8,571 nucleotides of DNA. It comes from a bacterium (GTDB taxonomy: Archaea; Nanoarchaeota; Nanoarchaeia; Woesearchaeales; UBA10216). Each line of letters starts with the position of its first letter. The first letter of the stretch is position 1. The stretch is taken from NCBI GenBank assembly GCA_024206195.1, contig JAAGZO010000075.1, positions 1 through 8,571 of the forward strand, in the 5' to 3' direction. Shown here piece by piece: positions 4,462-8,571 of the stretch. A model generated the notes under the pieces. It was not told the DNA's origin and ran no database searches. It saw nothing but the letters and a program-made list of their open reading frames with translations. The translations under genes were made by a program, and so were the position numbers.

Positions 4462-4476
4462 ATAAGAGGTGAGAAG

Positions 4477-4953
4477 ATGAGCAAAACCACAAGGGCCTGT
4501 AGAAATTGGTTACAAAAGCAGGTTGAGAAGTCCATGACATACAAGACAGCGAAGGCCCGATCAAAGCAGTATAAAGACAGAATTAAACGTCTAGAGATGG
4601 AGATAAAATCTCAAAAAAAAGAATCGCGGGTAACTGAAAATTGTCTAAGTCATACAAACGACATGTTAAAGCAAGAAAATCTTGAATTTCGTGAGCGTGT
4701 AACTGATATATCTGAAAAAATGTGTAAACTTGAAATACAACGACATCCCAAAATGAGACGGCTTAGAGTGTGTGTAGACATTGACTCCACAGCGATAGAG
4801 ATGGGCATGATGCATGGAAACGACCATTTGATAATTGATTGCATTGGCAAAGATCTGGGACGCAGAGCAGCGAATGAAATTCGTCGGGCAAATTTTCAGA
4901 GGTGGGGAAAGGACCCACACACACCACCTGATAATTTTGTGTACAGACCCTGA
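4477..4953 (+). CDS. Coiled-coil hypothetical protein
   Basis: This 158-residue protein has a basic N-terminus (1-35), a long charged helical stretch at about 30-88 rich in Lys, Glu and Leu that probably forms a coiled coil, and a short C-terminal domain (95-158) beginning RRLRVCVDIDSTAIEMG. That segment reads as a hydrophobic strand followed by DxDS. This faintly recalls the HAD-family DxD motif, but the rest of such a domain is absent. The start has a good SD (AGAGGTGAG, 4465-4473) directly after the repeat cluster, so binding there could control this gene. Its first codons duplicate those of the gene at 3935. A role in DNA binding or scaffolding is possible but unproven. Confidence 0.78.
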   Translation: MSKTTRACRNWLQKQVEKSMTYKTAKARSKQYKDRIKRLEMEIKSQKKESRVTENCLSHTNDMLKQENLEFRERVTDISEKMCKLEIQRHPKMRRLRVCVDIDSTAIEMGMMHGNDHLIIDCIGKDLGRRAANEIRRANFQRWGKDPHTPPDNFVYRP

Positions 4954-4971
4954 CACTAGCCCGAAGGCAAC

Positions 4972-4980
4972 AAAGGAGGT
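4972..4980 (+). promoter_or_regulatory. Full-length Shine-Dalgarno site of the radical SAM gene
   Basis: AAAGGAGGT contains the complete anti-SD complement AAGGAGGT and lies 6 bases before ATG 4987. It is the strongest ribosome site in the window, suggesting high translation of the radical SAM enzyme. Confidence 0.85.
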
Positions 4981-4986
4981 TAAGCC

Positions 4987-5982
4987 ATGAGATTGGAAGA
5001 CATCGGATTTTATACACTCTCAGATTCACGGGCTGCTAATGCATCAGCAACTTCACCCTTATATCGCAACGAAATGATAATAACATCAAGATGTAATTTT
5101 AGCTGTCCATATTGTAGAGGTACCGAGATAAACGGCAAAAAAGGAGATATGCCACTGAGTGAAATTAAAAGCTCAATAGACATATGGGCATCTCAAGACA
5201 TAAAAAATGTACGTTATTCTGGAGGTGAACCCACCATACACCAACAGATTACAGACATTATAAAATACACCAAAAAGACATGTAAGAAAATAGAACACAT
5301 TGCCATGTCAACCAATGGTTCATCTGACCTAGAATTATACAAAGAGCTGATTGATCTTGGCGTTAATGACTACTCTATATCTCTTGATGCTTGCTGCTCA
5401 TCTGTAGGGGATATGATGGCAGGAGGTATATCAGGCTCATGGGATGTGGTTGTGTCAAACATTATAGAGCTATCAAAGTTAACCTATGTAACAGTAGGGA
5501 TGGTATTTGACAGGCAGAATGCTCATGAGATACAAGAGGCAATACTTTTTGCTAGCAGTCTAGGCGTTTCAGACATCAGAATAATCTCAGCAGCTCAATG
5601 GGATAATTTTGCTATTTTGGAAAACTTAAATATAAACAAAGACATACTTGATAAACACCCAATTCTAAAATACAGAATAAATAACTTTAGGACCGGTCGA
5701 AATGTCAGAGGAATAAAACCATGGGACAGCCATAAATGTGGGTTAATGATAGATGATACTGTCATCAAGGGAAAACGTCACTATCCGTGTGTAATAAAAA
5801 TGAGAGAAGGTTGCTCACCAATAGGGGTAGTATCTGAGCACATGAGGCAAGATAGAGCGGCATATCTTGAGAGCCTGGATACATACGCAGATCCAATATG
5901 TCAACAGAATTGCCTTGATGTGTGCGTCGACTATAACAACAAATATGAGCAGATAAATACAAAAAAGGAGTACAAAAAATGA
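4987..5982 (+). CDS. Radical SAM protein with a C-terminal cysteine-rich auxiliary-cluster region
   Basis: This 331-residue enzyme has the radical SAM signature CNFSCPYC (C36, C40, C43). These cysteines hold the [4Fe-4S] cluster that cleaves S-adenosylmethionine to a 5'-deoxyadenosyl radical. The SAM-binding YSGGEPT (77-83), STNG (108-111) and SLDA (132-135) follow in the usual order of the partial TIM barrel. Six C-terminal cysteines (C251, C268, C276, C305, C309, C313) resemble a SPASM/twitch-type auxiliary cluster, which in known enzymes supports peptide or protein modification. The N-terminal block LEDIGFYTLSD followed by SPLYRNE resembles radical SAM proteins I recall from phage genomes, whose function I do not know. 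It overlaps the next gene by four bases, implying a joint task. Not QueE: it is longer and has no queuosine genes beside it. Confidence 0.9.
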   Translation: MRLEDIGFYTLSDSRAANASATSPLYRNEMIITSRCNFSCPYCRGTEINGKKGDMPLSEIKSSIDIWASQDIKNVRYSGGEPTIHQQITDIIKYTKKTCKKIEHIAMSTNGSSDLELYKELIDLGVNDYSISLDACCSSVGDMMAGGISGSWDVVVSNIIELSKLTYVTVGMVFDRQNAHEIQEAILFASSLGVSDIRIISAAQWDNFAILENLNINKDILDKHPILKYRINNFRTGRNVRGIKPWDSHKCGLMIDDTVIKGKRHYPCVIKMREGCSPIGVVSEHMRQDRAAYLESLDTYADPICQQNCLDVCVDYNNKYEQINTKKEYKK

Positions 5983-6227
5983 ACAAAAATGAACCATATA
6001 ACCCAGGATTTAAGCACTTGGCTTGTACTAGCAACTGTGATCAACTGGAGCTATGCAAAGAAAAATATAATGCTGAGTTGGGTGACGTGTGCCATATATT
6101 AATAGATGATGACCCTAGATACGACCAAGCACGAGAGGATCTTATTGATGAGGTACAGTGTCATAGATACAACGTGGCAATAATAACAGGCGCATTAAAT
6201 AAGGTGACAATCAAAAAACCTCTTTGA
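5979..6227 (+). CDS. Small cysteine-containing protein coupled to the radical SAM gene
   Basis: This 82-residue protein has five cysteines (C16, C20, C26, C38, C61). The stretch CTSNCDQLELC...YN (16-31) resembles the final CQQNCLDVC...YN of the adjacent enzyme, so it may bind a metal or iron-sulfur cluster in a similar way. The middle is acidic (LIDDDPRYDQ) and the tail is basic (KKPL). Its ATG overlaps the enzyme's stop (ATGA), with AAAAAAGGAG at 5963-5972 as SD. It could be a substrate of the enzyme (a modified peptide), an electron-transfer or chaperone partner, or a separate metal protein. No leader/core pattern typical of a RiPP precursor is clear. The 3' end overlaps the convergent LexA-type gene by 17 bases. 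Confidence 0.78.
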   Translation: MNKNEPYNPGFKHLACTSNCDQLELCKEKYNAELGDVCHILIDDDPRYDQAREDLIDEVQCHRYNVAIITGALNKVTIKKPL

Positions 6228-6228
6228 T
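6210..6228. repeat. Inverted repeat holding both stop codons of the convergent genes
   Basis: ATCAAA (6210-6215) and TTTGAT (6223-6228) are inverted around a 7-base loop. The minus-strand stop TGA is read from 6213-6211 in one arm, and the plus-strand stop TGA at 6225-6227 lies in the other. A second small hairpin, GATCA-CTC-TGATC (6226-6238), overlaps it. In the minus direction that hairpin is followed by T6 after a 7-base gap, so a weak terminator is possible. No strong terminator was found between the two series. Confidence 0.5.
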
Positions 6229-6429
6229 CACTCTGATCGTTCTAGCCTCACCAGGCCGCCTGGTAATATATCCAGCTGCCTCTAATGCCTTCAAGTGATG
6301 GCTTACTGTATTCTTGCTTCCATAGCCCATCTCATCAGCAAGCTCCTGTATTGTGGGAGGATATGCCCATTGCATGATATATTCTTGTATTTGTAATAAT
6401 AACGCTTTTTGTATTGCTGTGATATTCAT
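6211..6429 (-). CDS. Stand-alone LexA-type winged-helix DNA-binding domain
   Basis: This 72-residue protein matches the DNA-binding half of the SOS repressor LexA along its whole length: an opening ITAIQKALLLQIQEYI, YPPTIQELADEMG (23-35), the recognition segment SKNTVSHHLKALEAAGYI (38-55) and the wing RRPGEARTIRV (57-67). The linker, the Ala-Gly cleavage site and the Ser/Lys protease domain of true LexA (about 200 residues) are absent. It can therefore bind DNA but should not be inactivated by RecA-stimulated self-cleavage, and without the C-terminal domain it may dimerise weakly. No SD precedes ATG 6429, unlike almost every other gene here, so leaderless or low-level translation is likely, as for lambda cI from PRM. 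It is the last gene of the minus series and may regulate either series. Confidence 0.85.
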   Translation of the reverse strand: MNITAIQKALLLQIQEYIMQWAYPPTIQELADEMGYGSKNTVSHHLKALEAAGYITRRPGEARTIRVIKEVF

Positions 6430-6476
6430 ATTAGTACGATATATACGTCGATTTTAGGCTGATATTTCGACACGTT
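6430..6476 (-). promoter_or_regulatory. Putative control region of the LexA-type gene
   Basis: This 47-base gap contains no gene. On the minus strand a TATATAT tract at 6438-6444 lies about 9-15 bases before the start codon and could be a -10 box. That placement would give a leaderless or nearly leaderless transcript. Inverted GTCGA/TCGAC pentamers (6447-6451 and 6467-6471), 15 bases apart, flank the putative -35 area and could be repressor half-sites. No clear consensus -35 box and no known LexA box (such as CTGT-N8-ACAG) were seen, so the promoter call is tentative. Confidence 0.35.
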
Positions 6477-6836
6477 CTATTTGTCTGTCGATTGCTTAAT
6501 GATCTTTAGTGTCTCATCTATTGCAGGCTTATCAGGTGTAAAAAGAAATGTTCTGCAACTTTCGCCTTTCTTGTTTTTTATAAACACATTAAGCCAGCCG
6601 CCAAGGAAATACTCTACTGATGCAACTCTATCCTCTGAGCACTTGAACTTGACAACAAATCCAGACATTCCCATATCAAAGCCAGCATGAACGCTTGTGG
6701 GCTTTAGGGCCATTGCCGTGGCTGTTGTCTCTAGATATTCAAGGAGGTTATTGACTTCTTGTTGCTTACCATATAGGACACTTTCCCAGTCACCACGATC
6801 TTTGATTATTTGAGGTCTTAAAAACGTGTCAAACAT
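6477..6836 (-). CDS. Hypothetical protein
   Basis: This 119-residue protein is of unknown family. A first helical part (about 1-45: DRGDWESVLYGKQQEVNNLLEYLE) is followed by strand-like segments (SGFVVKFKCSEDRVASVEYFLGGWLNVFIKNKKG) and a C-terminal helix (AIDETLKIIKQ), suggesting a small alpha/beta fold. There is no signal peptide or membrane segment. ATG 6836 is chosen because AAAAGGAG lies 5 bases before it on the minus strand, the same SD as in the plus-strand genes. The frame extends upstream to an ATG at 6863, but that has no ribosome site and lies deeper inside the preceding gene. The start overlaps the preceding stop by 8 bases, so translation is coupled. Confidence 0.8.
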   Translation of the reverse strand: MFDTFLRPQIIKDRGDWESVLYGKQQEVNNLLEYLETTATAMALKPTSVHAGFDMGMSGFVVKFKCSEDRVASVEYFLGGWLNVFIKNKKGESCRTFLFTPDKPAIDETLKIIKQSTDK

Positions 6837-7122
6837 TATCGCTCCTTTTGGCAATCGCGTCAACTAGCTCATCAAAGCCATCCTTTGACAGGCCATTTAC
6901 CATTTCTTCATATCGTGTTGACCCTCCCTGTTCTGCTAGTATTAGATATAGCTCATCAATTTGCTTCTCGTGTCTATCCTTGTCTACAAAGTTACATCGG
7001 ATTTCTTGATTGTGTGTCTCTATGTTTTTGATACATGCTTCACACCACTTCTCTAGCCTTTTTATTTCTTCCCTGATGGCGTGAGGTGGCATTGATCGCC
7101 ATTTTGTTGCTGTTTTATTCAT
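6829..7122 (-). CDS. Short helical hypothetical protein
   Basis: This 97-residue protein is almost entirely charged and helical. Residues about 14-65 (AIREEIKRLEKWCEACIKNIE then DRHEKQIDELYLILAEQ) look like two helices that could pack as a hairpin coiled coil, and the C-terminal part (78-95) is a further short helix. Cysteines occur at 27, 30 and 43, and CEAC is a CxxC pair, but a complete metal site is not visible. The ATG overlaps the previous stop in a TAATG junction, and the SD GAGG lies in the last codons of the upstream gene. No function is recognised. Confidence 0.75.
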   Translation of the reverse strand: MNKTATKWRSMPPHAIREEIKRLEKWCEACIKNIETHNQEIRCNFVDKDRHEKQIDELYLILAEQGGSTRYEEMVNGLSKDGFDELVDAIAKRSDNV

Positions 7123-8033
7123 TATTTTTCCTCTTTGACTTGGGCCAGTGCCTCTAATAGTTGAGCTATGCCCTTGCTGGGTAGCCCATGGGGCTGCTGT
7201 TTGGTGTCATTAAGTGCTTTTAGCGTTTTGGTAGCTATCTCAAGAAGCTTATTTTCGTGTTTTGCCTTGCATTCTTTGGCATTAATAAGCTCCTTTATTT
7301 CTGCTATTGCTGCCAATATCTCTTTGTTATCATTGGGAATTGTTATATAATAGGACACTTCGCCCTCACCAAGCTTTATCTCTGTGTCTTCTTCTGTGCT
7401 TTTCCATTCAACGTGAGCCTGAGACTTTTCGGGCTGCTCTTGATGTGCAATATAGTCTTGCGCTGACTCAGCTGTAACAGTTGGCGATGGGGTAAGTGGT
7501 TTTGTTGTATGCGTTGGGGGATAGTCAGCCTTGACTGCATCCAGTAGATTGGCAAGTTTTTCTCCAGCCTCAGGGCATTTTATGTTGCTCGACTCTGAAA
7601 CTTTAAGGCTAACATCAAAGGGAGGCTCAACATGTGGCAATAGCTCATCATCCCCCCAGCAGCTTTTCCCGCTTGGCTCACAAAGGGTATAAGTATGATG
7701 TTTTAGGTGATGTTTAATTTCGGCAGCATGTTTTTCCGCTTCTTTGTTTGTCCAATCCTTTAGATCGGTAACCTGCCGTCGTTCTATGTGGTCATTGTTA
7801 TCAAAGATGCCACGTTGATAGGGCCAATCTTCTGCGTTTAATGCATCCTTTAATCCAAAATGGTGAGCAAGTGCTACAACTGCCGTTTGCCAACCATTCT
7901 GCCAAGCCATGGTAGTCATAAGCCCTATTTTAACAGAAAGCTTTGATCGCCTTTCGGCATCTATGCCCCTATCAGACATGGCAGCTAGGCACCAACCAAG
8001 TAGCTGTTCTTTAGATATGTTTGTGTCTGTCAT
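7122..8033 (-). CDS. Modular hypothetical protein, paralogous to the protein at 2755-3186
   Basis: This 303-residue protein has three parts. Residues 1-110 carry the motif ISKEQLLGWCL (6-16) with A-x-x-x-DR, followed by a Trp/Ala-rich helical domain. Residues about 115-200 form a low-complexity linker with a Pro/Thr-rich stretch (172-187). Residues 210-303 hold GEGEVSYYITIP (222-233) and long helices, probably a coiled coil. The first and third parts resemble the whole 143-residue protein on the other strand; the middle is extra. ATG 8033 is chosen over the in-frame ATG at 8069 because AAAAGGAG lies 7 bases upstream of it and because it aligns with the paralog. It overlaps the preceding gene by four bases (ATGA). 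No enzymatic motif was seen; a scaffold or binding role is possible. Confidence 0.82.
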   Translation of the reverse strand: MTDTNISKEQLLGWCLAAMSDRGIDAERRSKLSVKIGLMTTMAWQNGWQTAVVALAHHFGLKDALNAEDWPYQRGIFDNNDHIERRQVTDLKDWTNKEAEKHAAEIKHHLKHHTYTLCEPSGKSCWGDDELLPHVEPPFDVSLKVSESSNIKCPEAGEKLANLLDAVKADYPPTHTTKPLTPSPTVTAESAQDYIAHQEQPEKSQAHVEWKSTEEDTEIKLGEGEVSYYITIPNDNKEILAAIAEIKELINAKECKAKHENKLLEIATKTLKALNDTKQQPHGLPSKGIAQLLEALAQVKEEK

Positions 8034-8551
8034 TTTATTTCTCCTTTTATCATTAGCACTTTTACCCACAGAAAATAGTCTGTGTCATACAAGGGGTTCG
8101 TCATATCTTCTTCCCTTTCGGGAAGTATAATTAGATTATCTGCACAGTCTTCTGCTAGCTCTATTTTTGCCTTTGCTTCTGCTGGGTTTGGGTCATACAC
8201 ATATAGCCGAGAAGGTGGGTTTTGTAGCATTCCACACCTGAAAGCAAACAGTTGATCTACATTAAGCAGAAAAATAGTCTTTTGATCATGCCATAACCCT
8301 CCTTGGTCTTTGGTGCTCTTGACATATGTAGAGGTTTTGCTGTCCAGCATTAAACACTTGTTCAGAAACCGATATCTTTCAAACAAAGAACTAACATCAA
8401 ATTCAACTCTCTCATATATAACCCTTTTCATTGTTGGTAATTGTCTAGGCATGTTGTCATCACATCCCGTGACATACGTTGGTATTTCGTCAGGGTTATC
8501 GGGCAGGTCTATTTCTATTCTCTCTTTAGGTGGGTGTTTGTATGTTTTCAT
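8030..8551 (-). CDS. Hypothetical protein, first gene of the minus series in view
   Basis: This 173-residue protein is of unknown family. The N-terminal 40 residues are proline-rich and polar (EIDLPDNPDEIPTY). A central part (40-105) mixes strands and helices with aromatic residues (VIYERVEFDVSSLFERYRFLN, TIFLLNVDQLFAFRCG). The last third has RLYVYDPNPAEAKAKIE and an acidic stretch (PEREEDMT). No membrane segment or signal peptide is present. The start at 8551 is preceded on the minus strand by AAGAGG, 5 bases from the ATG. The stop overlaps the next gene (ATGA). Stop codons just upstream suggest this is a genuine gene start and not a cut-off reading frame, although the promoter lies outside the window. 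Confidence 0.8.
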   Translation of the reverse strand: MKTYKHPPKERIEIDLPDNPDEIPTYVTGCDDNMPRQLPTMKRVIYERVEFDVSSLFERYRFLNKCLMLDSKTSTYVKSTKDQGGLWHDQKTIFLLNVDQLFAFRCGMLQNPPSRLYVYDPNPAEAKAKIELAEDCADNLIILPEREEDMTNPLYDTDYFLWVKVLMIKGEIK

Positions 8552-8571
8552 GTCAGCCTCTTATCATTACA

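Noticed and set aside
4765..4812. HAD phosphatase motif in the coiled-coil protein
   Set aside because: Only a DxDS after one hydrophobic strand is present. The remaining HAD motifs and the domain length are missing.
4987..5982. QueE or another tRNA/7-deazaguanine enzyme
   Set aside because: The protein is longer than QueE, has extra C-terminal cysteines, and no queuosine or preQ genes are adjacent.
6250..6264. Hairpin ACCAGG-CCG-CCTGGT as a terminator
   Set aside because: It lies inside the LexA-type coding region (wing residues) and is not followed by a T-run in either direction.
6837..6863. Longer start (6863) for the minus gene ending at 6477
   Set aside because: No ribosome site is present, while AAAAGGAG precedes ATG 6836 at ideal spacing.
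8034..8069. Longer start (8069) for the minus gene ending at 7122
   Set aside because: It lies deeper inside the preceding gene without an SD. ATG 8033 has AAAAGGAG and matches the paralog start.
7168..8130. Plus-strand reading frames opposite the minus series
   Set aside because: They are Leu/Ser/Phe-rich antisense readings without ribosome sites, lying over well-supported minus-strand genes.
1..8571. tRNA or rRNA genes
   Set aside because: No cloverleaf-like set of stems or conserved rRNA segment was noticed by eye. A dedicated tRNA scan would settle it.

Overview
The window is AT-rich and densely packed with short genes: about twenty coding regions, mostly under 180 residues, with strong Shine-Dalgarno (SD) sites and stop/start overlaps of 1-8 bases. 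There are no ribosomal, metabolic, structural (capsid or tail) or transposase genes. The mix of an HNH nuclease, an ASCH protein, a zinc ribbon, an XRE-like helix-turn-helix protein, a stand-alone LexA-type DNA-binding domain, a radical SAM enzyme and many unknown acidic small proteins best fits the early or accessory region of a bacteriophage or prophage. A plasmid or integrative element is the main alternative. The AAAAGGAG-type SD sites show a bacterial host, but the host cannot be named from this window.

Layout. Positions 1-150 hold an AT-rich control region with a near-consensus sigma70-type promoter (TTGACA, 17 bp, TATATT). A perfect 14-bp palindrome lies inside the -35/-10 spacer. Positions 151-6227 (plus strand) form a long co-directional series: HNH nuclease; a frameshifted acidic protein; an acidic protein; a zinc ribbon; a 174-residue unknown with a possible internal start; a small CxxC protein; an ASCH protein; a 143-residue protein with its own candidate promoter; a run of small genes including the XRE-like protein; a coiled-coil protein preceded by a cluster of AACTATCAA repeats; and finally a radical SAM enzyme overlapping an 82-residue cysteine-containing protein. 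Positions 8551-6211 (minus strand) form a second compact series: three unknown genes and a short helical protein, ending in the LexA-type domain. The two series converge and overlap by 17 bases.

How the parts may fit together. The HNH-led series appears to be under repressor control at its promoter. Its operator shares TATCA/TGATA half-sites with the repeat cluster before the coiled-coil gene, so one regulator may act at both places (inference). The LexA-type protein lacks the self-cleaving protease domain, so it would not respond to RecA as LexA does. Two proteins on opposite strands (2755-3186 and 7122-8033) share N-terminal and C-terminal modules, which links the two series. The most attractive possible new system is the radical SAM enzyme plus its translationally coupled cysteine-containing partner, whose CxxNC motif echoes the last cysteine cluster of the enzyme. 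No function could be assigned to it from sequence alone.
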